A stretch of DNA of 64,000 nt, from positions 310,001-374,000 of the forward strand of contig JABUFD010000002.1 in assembly GCA_013314735.1 (NCBI GenBank), given 5' to 3'. The DNA is from Anaerolineae bacterium (GTDB lineage Bacteria > Chloroflexota > Anaerolineae > Anaerolineales > Anaerolineaceae). The notes beneath the pieces are model-generated. The model saw nothing but the letters and a program-made list of their open reading frames with translations. It was not told the origin of the DNA and searched no databases. Positions 53,554 to 62,884 of the stretch are shown here, piece after piece. Position numbers and translations under genes: made by a program. Position 1 is the stretch's first letter; every line of letters begins with the position of its first letter.

Positions 53554-56076
53554 ATGGCAGAAAATCGAATCAGAGCCGCAATGGCAGGATTGCTTCACGA
53601 TATAGGGAAACTGGCGCAGCGTGCCAGTGATGATCCCACCCGGCCGCCGGGAGACACTCGTGAAGAAGGTCAGCCCGTGCATGCCGCCTATTCGATCCGC
53701 TGGATCGAGCAGGAATTGCTAAAGAAGAATGACCTATATCGTCAGTTCGCCCTTCCAGGGGCGTACCATCATCGCCCAAGCGTGTATGTTGGCGCTGATA
53801 CAGCTTTGGTATGGGCGGTTGCATTGGCGGATAAACTCAGCGCGGGTGAACGGGATGACCGCGAACGGAAAAACCAGGAACTGGTTCCCCGGCAGATGTT
53901 GACCATTTTTGATAGCCTTTCCCTTGCTGGCGAAAATCAGCGAAGTCAGCATTACCTGCCGTTGGCGCCGTTGGCGCTGTCTGCAAAATCCATTTTTCCT
54001 GAGGAGCCTTGTTCTCCGGAAGAGAGCCGCAGGCAGTACCGGCAGTTGTTGGAATCCCTCGCCCAGGGTTTTACGGCCTTGTCTTCTGGTGCAGCAGCTG
54101 CACTTGAGCAGATGATGTCTCTGCTACAGCGCCACACCTGGTGCGTGCCTTCTTCCTATTATTACAACCGCCCGGATATCTCTTTGTATGACCACAGCCG
54201 GATGACGGCAGCATTGGCGGTATGCCTGTCTGAGATGCCGGAAGCAGGCCTTAAAGCGACTCACCAGGCTGTGGTGGAGTTGTTCAAGCTTGACGGCAAG
54301 ATGGATAAGCTGCCTGCACCCGCACAGGATGTACTGAACAAGGATGCTGTAATGTTGATTGGCGGTGATATTTCCGGCATCCAGGATTTCATCTATACCA
54401 TTGGCAGCAAAAATGCTGCGAAAACACTGCGCGGACGATCTTTCTACCTGCAATTACTGACCGAAGCGGTGCTGCGCTTTGTGCTACGTGAACTGGATTT
54501 GCCCTATACTAACGTGATCTATAGCGGTGGTGGTCATTTCTTCCTGCTGGCACCACTCAGTGCTTATGATCAATTGCCTGCACTTCGCCGCAAAGTTAGT
54601 GAACGTTTATTGGCAGCACATGGGGTGAAGTTGTACCTCGCGCTGGATGGGGTTGCCGTGCCGTTCTCGGGTTTCCGGGTGGGTGCGTTCCCGGAACATT
54701 GGGGAAGGATGCACACCCGGATCGCTGAAGCCAAGAACCATCGGTTCAGTGAACTGGGAGACGATCTGTACCAGAAAGTGTTTGCTCCCAAGCCCCACGG
54801 TGGGAACCAGGAGCATACCTGCCGGGTATGTGGCGTAGAAGATGAGCACGGCTATTCGAACAAAGAACAAGATGATACCGGGGAACCGTTTTTCCTGTGT
54901 TCATTATGCGATTCGTTCGATGCCGAAATTGGGAAGGATCTCCCGGGGAGTGATCTCATCGCCCTGGCATTGGGGAATGATGTTCCGCTGGGTGACAAAA
55001 TCACTGCCAGTACCATCCTTGCTTCCTTCGGGATGCAGATCGAATTTCTGAAGCGCGGTACTGAGAAGATCAATATTGACGACGCGGACCGGGTGATTTT
55101 ATGGGCACTGGATGATCCGAAAGATGGAAAGTTCCCGACCCACGCTGTCATCCCATCGGTTCCATGGCTCCATTACACTGTCAACCAGGTCCCGAAGATG
55201 ACGTTTGATGCATTGCAAAAAAAGTCAAAGGGCATCGAACGGCTGGGTGTGCTGCGGATGGATGTGGATAACCTGGGCAGTATCTTCCAGGAGGGCTTTG
55301 GCAAAGGCGACCAATCACGGGCAACCTTATCCCGTCTGGCGACGCTCAGTTTTCAGTTATCCCTGTTTTTCGAAGGCTGGCTGAAACGGCTGATCGAATC
55401 GGAAAATCACCTTGATGGGAGTGCCCCCTTGATCTATGCCGTTTATACCGGAGGCGATGATTTATTCCTGATTGGACCGTGGGACAACATGCCAGCACTC
55501 GCGCAGGAAATTGCGGCGTCCTTTGATCAATATACCGGCGGTAACCCGGGCTTGCATCTGAGCGGGGGACTGGCGTTCATCCATGGCAAGTACCCGGTGC
55601 ATGCCGCGGCGGAGGACGCAGGAGACCTGGAAAAGCAAGCCAAGGATGCCGGACGGAACCGGATCGCCTTTCTTGGGGAGGTGTGGACCTGGATGGAATT
55701 TTCCAGCCTGGTAGATAAAAAAGAGAAACTGGTGCAGATCGTTGGGAATGAGACCAACGGCGGATTGGGTGGATCCCACAGCTTGCTGCAGCGGTTGCAG
55801 GAACTGGATCATAAACAGACGGAAGCCAGCCGGTCGCGGAAAGATGGCAAGGCCATCTGGGGACCATGGATGTGGCTGGCCGACTACCAATTGGTGCGCA
55901 TGGCTGACCAGGTGAAGAAAAAATCACCAGCATTGCATACTGCGTTGGTGAACCTGCGGGAGGATTTGCACCAGACTAATCCCCCTTACGCTGAATTGCA
56001 TATCTGGGCAAAGGGTGCCCGGTGGGCGCAGTTGGAATTGAGAAAAAAGAAGCATCATGATGATGAATCGGAATAA
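53554..56076 (+). CDS. cas10: Type III-A Cas10 (Csm1), cyclic oligoadenylate synthase
   Basis: An 840-residue large subunit of the Csm complex. The HD nuclease motif LLHDIGK has His15-Asp16. A first palm domain contains GGDISGIQDFIYTIGSKNA; a zinc finger has C423-x2-C426 and C449-x2-C452; the second palm domain has the catalytic GGDD at residues 633-636 (YTGGDDLFL). Both HD (ssDNA cleavage) and GGDD (conversion of ATP to cyclic oligoadenylate) therefore look active. It lies directly upstream of csm2 (21-nt gap). AAGGAGGT precedes the ATG. Confidence 0.96.
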   Translation: MAENRIRAAMAGLLHDIGKLAQRASDDPTRPPGDTREEGQPVHAAYSIRWIEQELLKKNDLYRQFALPGAYHHRPSVYVGADTALVWAVALADKLSAGERDDRERKNQELVPRQMLTIFDSLSLAGENQRSQHYLPLAPLALSAKSIFPEEPCSPEESRRQYRQLLESLAQGFTALSSGAAAALEQMMSLLQRHTWCVPSSYYYNRPDISLYDHSRMTAALAVCLSEMPEAGLKATHQAVVELFKLDGKMDKLPAPAQDVLNKDAVMLIGGDISGIQDFIYTIGSKNAAKTLRGRSFYLQLLTEAVLRFVLRELDLPYTNVIYSGGGHFFLLAPLSAYDQLPALRRKVSERLLAAHGVKLYLALDGVAVPFSGFRVGAFPEHWGRMHTRIAEAKNHRFSELGDDLYQKVFAPKPHGGNQEHTCRVCGVEDEHGYSNKEQDDTGEPFFLCSLCDSFDAEIGKDLPGSDLIALALGNDVPLGDKITASTILASFGMQIEFLKRGTEKINIDDADRVILWALDDPKDGKFPTHAVIPSVPWLHYTVNQVPKMTFDALQKKSKGIERLGVLRMDVDNLGSIFQEGFGKGDQSRATLSRLATLSFQLSLFFEGWLKRLIESENHLDGSAPLIYAVYTGGDDLFLIGPWDNMPALAQEIAASFDQYTGGNPGLHLSGGLAFIHGKYPVHAAAEDAGDLEKQAKDAGRNRIAFLGEVWTWMEFSSLVDKKEKLVQIVGNETNGGLGGSHSLLQRLQELDHKQTEASRSRKDGKAIWGPWMWLADYQLVRMADQVKKKSPALHTALVNLREDLHQTNPPYAELHIWAKGARWAQLELRKKKHHDDESE

Positions 56077-56097
56077 AAGTAAAGGAGTTTTCGAAAA

Positions 56098-56490
56098 ATG
56101 GCAAATTCTGCAATTACAAGAATAATGATGGCGGACGAAAGCGGGAAGGAATTGGTCCAATTCGCTGAACAAACCGCGGACAAACTGGTCAAAGATAACT
56201 TGAGGGCGACTCAGATCCGCAATATCTTTACCGAGGTACGTCAGATCGGCGCTTTATGGAAACAGGATAATGCCCGTGCCATGCGCCGTCTGCAAATGCT
56301 GAAGCCCAAGATGGCTTACCAGACAGCGCGCCAGCGCCAGGTTGGCGGCCTGCGGGATGTGCTTTCTGATGCGATTGATGAGGTGGAAAAACGCCCAGCG
56401 GGTCCCGAGCGCGAGGCTGCATTCCAGCGTTTTTTGGATTTATTTGAAGCGATCCTTGCGTACCATAAAGCACTCGGTGGAAAGAACTGA
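56098..56490 (+). CDS. csm2: Csm2 small subunit
   Basis: A 130-residue, mostly helical protein of the size and position expected for Csm2 (Cas11 of type III-A), which forms the inner filament of the complex along the crRNA. Conserved-looking segments are LRATQIRNIFTEVRQI and MLKPKMAYQTARQRQVGGLR. It is preceded by AAAGGAG and lies 16 nt before csm3. Confidence 0.92.
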   Translation: MANSAITRIMMADESGKELVQFAEQTADKLVKDNLRATQIRNIFTEVRQIGALWKQDNARAMRRLQMLKPKMAYQTARQRQVGGLRDVLSDAIDEVEKRPAGPEREAAFQRFLDLFEAILAYHKALGGKN

Positions 56491-56506
56491 TTAGGAGGAA
56501 TGTACA

Positions 56507-57280
56507 ATGGAAACGATTAAAATGTCAGGCCGGATTATATTGTTAATGAACATTAAAGCCCTTAGCGGTTTGCATATCGGCGGTTCATCAAGTGGGTTGG
56601 AAATTGGCGGAGTTGACAATCCCGTCATCCGTGATGCGGTATCGCAGCAACCCTATATCCCCGGTTCCAGCCTCAAAGGTAAAATGCGTTCACAACTGGA
56701 GAAATTCATGGGGCTGCGGCAAAACAATACCATGGGCAACCGGGTGACAATCCACACCTGCAACACACAAGCAGATTATGCTGACTGTGACCTGTGCCAG
56801 ATCTTTGGAGTGCCAGGCGAAGTGGATGCAACGGGACCAACTCGCCTGGTGGTGCGGGATGTGCGCATGACAGACCATAGTGTCAGCGCTTTGCAAAATG
56901 CACAGACAGACCTGGCATACACCGAGTTGAAAACGGAAGTCTCGATCGACCGTGTGACCAGTGCTGCTTCTCCTCGCAATATTGAGCGGGTACCGGCGGG
57001 AACAGATTTTGGGCCTGCTGAGATGGTATTTACCCTGTACAGCAAAGAAGACTTGAAGCTCTTCAAGCATATCCTCGAAGGATTGCAGCTGTTGGAGGAT
57101 GATTACCTGGGTGGCAGCGGTTCACGCGGCAGCGGAAAGATCGCTTTCACCGACATCAAACTCACTGGCCGCAATCGCAAGGATTACAACCAGCCAATTG
57201 TTCTTGGTCAATATGATTCCCTTCAGGCTTTTTCACAGGCGTATGAGAATTTGGACTTCACGCCGTTGTTCGAGGAGTGA
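56507..57280 (+). CDS. csm3: Csm3 backbone subunit, target RNA endonuclease
   Basis: A 257-residue RAMP (Cas7 group). SGLHIGGSSSGLEIGGVDNP and VIRDAVSQQPYIPGSSLKGK carry the crRNA-binding core; the Asp in GGVDNPVIRD corresponds to the catalytic Asp that cuts target RNA every six bases in known Csm3. A Cys-rich insert (HTCNTQADYADCDLC) may bind zinc. LGGSGSRGSGKIAF is the C-terminal Gly-rich loop. The stop overlaps the csm4 start region. Confidence 0.95.
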   Translation: METIKMSGRIILLMNIKALSGLHIGGSSSGLEIGGVDNPVIRDAVSQQPYIPGSSLKGKMRSQLEKFMGLRQNNTMGNRVTIHTCNTQADYADCDLCQIFGVPGEVDATGPTRLVVRDVRMTDHSVSALQNAQTDLAYTELKTEVSIDRVTSAASPRNIERVPAGTDFGPAEMVFTLYSKEDLKLFKHILEGLQLLEDDYLGGSGSRGSGKIAFTDIKLTGRNRKDYNQPIVLGQYDSLQAFSQAYENLDFTPLFEE

Positions 57281-57285
57281 TGCCG

Positions 57286-58350
57286 ATGAACGTGGAAACC
57301 TGGAAAATACAACCTACAGGTCTTTCCGGATTGCACCTTGGTCGGCATGGGATTGAGCAGGAACATTCCTCGGTATTGTTCAGTTCTGACAGCCTGTTTT
57401 CGGCATTGACCGCCGCGGTGGCCCAGTTGGATGGAGAGGAAGGCGTGGAGCGCTGGATGGCATCACTGCCGGGTGATGACCCGCCATTCCTGCTCACTTC
57501 AGCTTTCCCGTATGCCGGTGAGGTACGGTTTTACCCGGCCCCACAGCTGGGTTTCACCACCGGTGTCGCAACGCCTGGCGTAGATACGGTGCGCCCCAAG
57601 GACCTGAAGAAAATCCGGTTTGTTTCCGAGGGTGCCTTTAAGGCGCTCGTTGACGGGTCGCAGAGCCTGGCAGGTATGGTTATGGATGCGAAGTGCCGTA
57701 ACGGAGAATTCCTGTGGCTGCCTTCGGAAAGTGCCCATTTGCCAGAAGCGGTTTCCAACAGGAAGCAGCCCATTGTTACCAGTGATGAACGTCCGCGGGT
57801 ACTGATTGACCGCGTGAGTAACGCCTCTGCACTCTTTTTTACCGGCTTTGTGCAGTTTGCGCCGAATTGCGGTTTGTGGTTCGGAGTGCGCTGGCGAAAA
57901 ATGAATACTGCCTTACGGCAGCAATTTCAAGAAGGGGTGCAACTGCTGGAGAGCAGCGGTATTGGCGGTGAACGCAACGCCGGGTATGGGCAGGTGGCGA
58001 TCGAAGCGTGGGATGCGGTGGAAATGCCAGATCCTACCGGCAAATCCTGGGTCAGTCTCAGCCGTTACCTCCCACGGGAGGATGAAATGCCCGCCTTGCG
58101 AGAAGCTTTTGCTGCCTACCAGTTGGAGGGCGTCGGCGGTTGGCTGCAAAGCACGGGCAGCAAGGCAGAACGCCGGCGGACGGTGAACATGCTCAAGGAA
58201 GGCGCGGTATTGGGTGCCCTGCCAAAAGATTGGGCCGGGCAGATCGCTGACGTGCAGCCGGACTACAATGGAACAAAGCCCATCGGCCACCCGGTCTATC
58301 GCAGCGGACTGGCATTGGGGGTTGGCCTGACAATAGGAGGCACAGTATGA
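57286..58350 (+). CDS. csm4: Csm4 subunit (Cas5 group)
   Basis: A 354-residue RAMP that binds the 5' tag of crRNA and docks Cas10. IQPTGLSGLHLGRHGIEQEH and SVLFSSDSLFSALTAAVAQL form the N-terminal RAMP strand and helix; the late segment LLESSGIGGERNAGYGQVAI is the Gly-rich loop. ATG 57286 is preferred to ATG 57280 because GAGGAG lies 8 nt before it; the earlier ATG would be only 2 nt from that site. Overlaps csm5 by ATGA. Confidence 0.93.
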   Translation: MNVETWKIQPTGLSGLHLGRHGIEQEHSSVLFSSDSLFSALTAAVAQLDGEEGVERWMASLPGDDPPFLLTSAFPYAGEVRFYPAPQLGFTTGVATPGVDTVRPKDLKKIRFVSEGAFKALVDGSQSLAGMVMDAKCRNGEFLWLPSESAHLPEAVSNRKQPIVTSDERPRVLIDRVSNASALFFTGFVQFAPNCGLWFGVRWRKMNTALRQQFQEGVQLLESSGIGGERNAGYGQVAIEAWDAVEMPDPTGKSWVSLSRYLPREDEMPALREAFAAYQLEGVGGWLQSTGSKAERRRTVNMLKEGAVLGALPKDWAGQIADVQPDYNGTKPIGHPVYRSGLALGVGLTIGGTV

Positions 58351-59423
58351 CCAACTACACGATGAAGATCACCACACTCTCGCCACTGCATATCGGCAGC
58401 GGTGATGAACTTCGCCTTGGTTTTGATTTCATCATCAACGGTGGGCGTACCTATCGATTAAATGTGGACGCGATTCTTGAAGATCATCAGGCATTGCTGA
58501 AACCGCCCTACCCACTGCCTGGTAGTGTTGTGCGTGAAGCCGACCTGGCCAGGGACGACTATTTTCGCTATATCCTCCGTGGTGAACCGCGTTCAATAAA
58601 GGCAGATGCGCGGCTGCAAGCCTGCATCAAGGATGTGTATGACCAACCGTATTTACCAGGCTCCTCCCTCAAGGGTGCCCTGCGTACTGCCCTGGCATGG
58701 ACCGGCTGGAAGGAAGTCGGCATCAAGCTGGATCGGCGCGATGTGGGATACAACCGTGTCTTTGCCGGCCAGGGACTGGAGCATCGTATTTTCGGGGAAG
58801 ATCCCAATCACGATTTGTTGCGCGCGCTGCAGGTCAGTGACAGTTTCGCAAAGGATGCCCAGGGACGCCTGTTTGTTGCCAACGCGCAGGTGTTGAATCA
58901 GAACAGCATGGGCACGCCGATCGAGCTGGAATCGGTGCTGCCGGAAACCGGCTTCATCGGTTCGCTGAAAGTGGATGATATCCTGCTCAGTCAACCGATG
59001 GCACGTAACCTGGGTTTCAACGAACGCGGCCGTTGGTTGTCTGAATTGACGGACCGTGTGCAGCGCCACAGTCATGCGCGGCTCGAGAAGATGCGGGAGT
59101 GGTTCAAAGATGCGGACGGAGCCAGCAGGATTTCCAGTTTTATTGATCAACTGTACAGTGTAAAACCTGCCAGCAACCAGGCATTGCTCCAGGTAGGCTG
59201 GGGCACCGGCTGGGATGGAAAAACCTTCTGGACGCACTTGCAGCAGGATGAATACCTGTTTGAGAAACTGGTCAGCGATTTCCGTATGATCCGGCAGGGA
59301 AAACGCAACATGGGGGATACCTTCCCCAAGTCCCGGCGGGTGGCCATGTCGGTTGGAAAAGCTGGGACGAAACCGTTGGTCACTTTCGGCTGGTGCTTGC
59401 TGGAATTGAAGGAAATCCAATGA
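58347..59423 (+). CDS. csm5: Csm5 subunit (Cas7 group)
   Basis: A 358-residue RAMP at the 3' end of the crRNA in the Csm complex. The start MKITTLSPLHIGSGDELRLG and YLPGSSLKGALRTALAWTG are the typical Csm5 RAMP motifs. The C-terminus carries GWGTGWDGKTFW, also usual in the family. It is flanked by overlaps with csm4 and csx1, consistent with tight translational coupling. Confidence 0.94.
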   Translation: MTNYTMKITTLSPLHIGSGDELRLGFDFIINGGRTYRLNVDAILEDHQALLKPPYPLPGSVVREADLARDDYFRYILRGEPRSIKADARLQACIKDVYDQPYLPGSSLKGALRTALAWTGWKEVGIKLDRRDVGYNRVFAGQGLEHRIFGEDPNHDLLRALQVSDSFAKDAQGRLFVANAQVLNQNSMGTPIELESVLPETGFIGSLKVDDILLSQPMARNLGFNERGRWLSELTDRVQRHSHARLEKMREWFKDADGASRISSFIDQLYSVKPASNQALLQVGWGTGWDGKTFWTHLQQDEYLFEKLVSDFRMIRQGKRNMGDTFPKSRRVAMSVGKAGTKPLVTFGWCLLELKEIQ

Positions 59424-60670
59424 AATTGTTAACATTCTTCGGGATTGGCAATTACCAACCTACCATTTATGCCTGGGATGGGCGGCAGGTGCAGGCTTCT
59501 TATGCGCCGGTTGCCAGCGCCGCTTTCCTTGCGCCGGATGAGGTGATTATCTTTCTGACTGAGGACGTCCGTCAGCATGCGCATTTTGGTGCTCTGTGCC
59601 AGGCTTTACCACAGGGCATCACCGTGCGCCCGGTGGGTATCCCCCTGGGCCGGAACGAGTCTGAATTGTGGACAATTTTCAATATTGTGGCATCCCAGGT
59701 AAATCCCGGGGAAACGGTGGCGTTCGACATCACCCACGGTCTGCGGTCATTCCCCTTGCTTGGTCTCCTGGTGGCAGCTTATCTACGCAGCGGACTGGAT
59801 GTGCGGTTGGAAGCTGTTTTCTACGGCGCGTATGACGTGGGGCGGGAAAACGGTGACGGGATCACACCATTTTTTGATCTCACCCCCATGCTGCAATTGC
59901 TGGATTGGGCCGAGGCAGCTGATCGCTTGAACCGCACCGGCGATTCGCGTTACCTTGCCTCGCTGTTGGGGCAAAAGAAAAAAGAAATGGCACAACAGAG
60001 CGGTACAGGCAAGGCTCGGTTTGAGATTCTCAGCCCGGTTGACCGCCTGATGGGAACCCTGACCCAGCTTTCGAACAACACCCATCTAATTCGTCCCGTG
60101 GATGCGGTGGCAGATGCCGCCAGGCTTGCGTCTCATCTGGAGGAAGCCAACCCCATCTTTGAGCGCTTTCCCAACACCGCTCCATTTGCGTTGTTGTTGA
60201 ATGCAATCCATCACACCTACCAGCCGCTGGCAGGCGACCAACCTTCCGATGGCGAAAACAGTTTCAGGGAGAGCCTTCTGCGCCAGAAGAGCCTGATTGA
60301 TTGGTATGTGGAACGTGAACACTGGGTGCAGGCAGTGACCGTTGCCCGGGAGTGGCTGGTGAGTTGGGTCATGTACCGGTTTGGTCTGCCTGACATGGTC
60401 AGTTCAAATGACCGTCATCGGATCGAACAGGCCATTAATGTGGAATCGCACGCGCTGATTGATGCGAAGAAGGAATCACGGGAATACCAGCCAATCTTTC
60501 TGCGCAGCCTTCCCAATGTGAAGGAGGTTCTGGACCTATGGAACAAGACCGCAATGGTGCGCAATGATATTGACCATGCCGGCATGCGGAGTGATCCGAA
60601 AAAACCTGACAGCCTGATCCGCGACATTCGTGAGGTTGCACTTCGAATTGCCGGGCTCTCGTTGGAGTGA
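59420..60670 (+). CDS. csx1: Csx1 (TM1812-type) CARF-HEPN ribonuclease
   Basis: A 416-residue protein. The N-terminal CARF domain starts LLTFFGIGNYQPTIYAWDGR, followed by VAFDITHGLRSFPLLGLLVA, the ligand-binding loop of the TM1812/Csx1 family. The C-terminal HEPN domain has the R-x4-H motif at R381-H386 (VRNDIDHAG). Binding of cyclic oligoadenylate (usually cA4) should activate unspecific RNA cleavage. It overlaps csm5 by ATGA at 59420, so the frame opening at 59393 is not the start. Confidence 0.92.
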   Translation: MKLLTFFGIGNYQPTIYAWDGRQVQASYAPVASAAFLAPDEVIIFLTEDVRQHAHFGALCQALPQGITVRPVGIPLGRNESELWTIFNIVASQVNPGETVAFDITHGLRSFPLLGLLVAAYLRSGLDVRLEAVFYGAYDVGRENGDGITPFFDLTPMLQLLDWAEAADRLNRTGDSRYLASLLGQKKKEMAQQSGTGKARFEILSPVDRLMGTLTQLSNNTHLIRPVDAVADAARLASHLEEANPIFERFPNTAPFALLLNAIHHTYQPLAGDQPSDGENSFRESLLRQKSLIDWYVEREHWVQAVTVAREWLVSWVMYRFGLPDMVSSNDRHRIEQAINVESHALIDAKKESREYQPIFLRSLPNVKEVLDLWNKTAMVRNDIDHAGMRSDPKKPDSLIRDIREVALRIAGLSLE

Positions 60671-60673
60671 ATC

Positions 60674-61606
60674 ATGTTATTAATTTCCCTTGTCGGTGAA
60701 CAACCGATTCCCAATGTTCTCCCTTTCTGGCAGTACCCGGGGCGGTATCACCTGGCGCAGTTCGCGGCCACGGAACGGACGTTGCCGATCGCGCAGGCGC
60801 TGGCAACCACGATTGCCGAAGACCCCGCCCTGGGCAATATGGAAGTACTGCCACCGCTGGTGCTGGATGCGTATGATCTGCAGGGCTGCCGGCGACATAT
60901 CGCGAAAACGATCTCGGAAGTTGAGAACCGCGGCGAAGCCATTGCCATCAACCTGACCGGCGGTACCAAGATCATGGTGATGGGCGCCATGTTGGCAGCG
61001 TTCGGTACCACGATGCCATTGATGTATATCAGCACGGAGTGTTCTGAGATCATCCATTATCACTCCGACGGCACCGAAAAATTCCGTGATCCTTTCCAGG
61101 TTTCGGTTTCGATTGAGCAATACCTGAAGGCCCATGGCTTTGAGGTCAGCAATAATTCTGCGTTCAATCCGCACCTGGGGCAATACCAGGGGGTGGATAA
61201 AATTGGGGATACATTGGAGCTGCGTGTGGAGCGCCTGTTGAAAGAGAGCGGTTATTTCGATGATGTACGCCGGGGGGTGCATATCCGCCGCCAGGGAAAA
61301 CAGGGTCCGGTGGTCAATGAACTGGATGTAGTGGCGATCAAGAACGGTGTCCTGGCAATCTGTTCCTGTAAATCGGGGAAAAATGTGACCAAGGAAATGA
61401 TCTATGAATTGGATTCACTGTCGAGCCGTGAAAACATGGGCATCTACTGCGGCAAGGTCATGTGTTTTGACCATGCCGAGTTGACTTCCGGTTTCAAAGC
61501 GCGTACCCAGGTTGAGGGAGTGAAACTGGTGTACGGCGAAAAAATCAATGTGATCGCAGACGTGATGCTGAGTACGATCGAGCCTGCTGCGGGGAGGTCT
61601 GGATGA
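60674..61606 (+). CDS. Can2/Card1-like CARF nuclease
   Basis: A 310-residue protein. The CARF part contains AIAINLTGGTKIMVMGAMLA (ligand loop), and the C-terminal part is a PD-(D/E)xK-like nuclease of the DUF1887/Card1/Can2 type: LRVERLLKESGYFDDVRRGV and NELDVVAIKNGVLAICSCKSG. The residue before Cys-Lys, often Glu (E-x-K), is Ser231 here; E216/D218 and K233 remain. Activity is therefore likely but not sure. Known relatives nick DNA and/or RNA when bound to cA4. It overlaps csx15 by ATGA. Confidence 0.85.
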   Translation: MLLISLVGEQPIPNVLPFWQYPGRYHLAQFAATERTLPIAQALATTIAEDPALGNMEVLPPLVLDAYDLQGCRRHIAKTISEVENRGEAIAINLTGGTKIMVMGAMLAAFGTTMPLMYISTECSEIIHYHSDGTEKFRDPFQVSVSIEQYLKAHGFEVSNNSAFNPHLGQYQGVDKIGDTLELRVERLLKESGYFDDVRRGVHIRRQGKQGPVVNELDVVAIKNGVLAICSCKSGKNVTKEMIYELDSLSSRENMGIYCGKVMCFDHAELTSGFKARTQVEGVKLVYGEKINVIADVMLSTIEPAAGRSG

Positions 61607-61986
61607 TCCTGTTAAACTTCTCCCATCCCATCACACCTGACCAGGTGGCGCAGATCGAGGCGATCACCGGGGGAACGGTTGATCGGGTGGTCAACCTGCC
61701 GACGCATTTTGACAATACGCAATCATTCCTGCCGCAGTTTGCGGCGTTAATGGCCGCGGTGCCATTAACCGCTGTAGAACTGCAAACGCTGCCAATCCTG
61801 GTGAACCTGCCGTCGTTGAATTTTATCGCCGGGCTGGTACTGGCGGAATTGCATGGGCGCATGGGATATTTCCCGCCAATCCTGCGCACCCGCCCGGTGC
61901 CCGAGGCACTGCCCCCGCGTTATGAGGTGGTGGAAATTTTAAACCTCAACCAGGTTCGGGAGGATGCCCGTGGCAAACGTTACTGA
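61603..61986 (+). CDS. csx15: Csx15-family CRISPR accessory protein
   Basis: A 127-residue protein that starts MILLNFSHPITPDQVAQIEA, the hallmark start of the Csx15 family, and is conserved in NLPSLNFIAGLVLAELHGRM. Csx15 is regularly found beside type III effectors with CARF domains. It has been suggested to bind or degrade cyclic oligoadenylate and so limit signalling; I treat that role as a hypothesis. It overlaps cas6 by about 20 nt. Confidence 0.85.
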   Translation: MILLNFSHPITPDQVAQIEAITGGTVDRVVNLPTHFDNTQSFLPQFAALMAAVPLTAVELQTLPILVNLPSLNFIAGLVLAELHGRMGYFPPILRTRPVPEALPPRYEVVEILNLNQVREDARGKRY

Positions 61987-62821
61987 TCTGCTCTCGCTGG
62001 AAATCTCCCTGCGCGTGGCGGAGTTGCCGCAGGAACGCGCCGAACTGCCGCAGTGGTGGGGACGGGCGGCACACCAGTTGCTGCTGGACCTGGTGCGCGG
62101 TGACGATGCCGGACTGGCGGAACAATTGCATGCGGGGGAGCAAACGCAACGCCCATTCACGGTGTCTTCCCTGGTGGGTTGGCAGCCGCGGCGCGGATTA
62201 CAGCCGGGCGATACCTACCGCCTGAAATTCACCGCACTCTCGGCGCCGCTGGCGGCATTGCTGCAGCGGTTGACCGCGCCGGGCGGACGCCTGGCACAGG
62301 GCGCGGCGGTGGAGCTGGACCACGTGCCCTTCACCGTGGCAGCGGCCCCGGTGGTGGCGGAGGCCAGTTACCGTGATTGGATTGAGCGTTACCTGCTGCC
62401 CGGGCGGTATGTGGCGCCCGTGGCGCGGCTGCAGCTGCTGAGTCCGACCGGGTTCAAGAAGGACGGGGTGATGCAGCAGTTGTTTCCCGAAGCGGCGCTG
62501 GTGTTCGGCAGCCTGCTGCGGCGCTGGAATGAATTCGCGCCGCTGGCGCTGCCGGAGGAATTGCAGCGCTACGCGCGCGAGTGCCTGGTGGTGCAGGCAT
62601 TTTCCCTTTCCACGCGCCAGGTGCAGCTGACGCCGCAGATGCGCGTGACCGGGGCGGCGGGTTGGGTTACCTACCGCGCGGCACATTTTGACCGCTACTG
62701 GATGAGCCTGGTGGAAACGATGACCGCCTTCAGCGCCTTCAGCGGGATTGGGGCCAAGGTGACCATGGGCCTGGGGCAGGCCTGCGTCGTGGCAGGGCCA
62801 GGCGGGGCGCAGACCGACTGA
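61964..62821 (+). CDS. cas6: Cas6 CRISPR repeat endoribonuclease
   Basis: A 285-residue RAMP. The N-terminal region has LPQWWGRAAHQLLLDLV, with a His in the place expected for the catalytic residue. The C-terminus has the Gly-rich loop (FSGIGAKVTMGLGQACVV) typical of Cas6. It would cut the repeat hairpin of the array that starts 268 nt downstream, leaving an 8-nt 5' tag. The gene is visibly more GC-rich than the other cas genes. Confidence 0.9.
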   Translation: MPVANVTDLLSLEISLRVAELPQERAELPQWWGRAAHQLLLDLVRGDDAGLAEQLHAGEQTQRPFTVSSLVGWQPRRGLQPGDTYRLKFTALSAPLAALLQRLTAPGGRLAQGAAVELDHVPFTVAAAPVVAEASYRDWIERYLLPGRYVAPVARLQLLSPTGFKKDGVMQQLFPEAALVFGSLLRRWNEFAPLALPEELQRYARECLVVQAFSLSTRQVQLTPQMRVTGAAGWVTYRAAHFDRYWMSLVETMTAFSAFSGIGAKVTMGLGQACVVAGPGGAQTD

Positions 62822-62884
62822 CGCACCCGGTTGACAGCAGGCAGCACCTTAACAATTGAATACCATTAATTTAAGAAACAGGCC

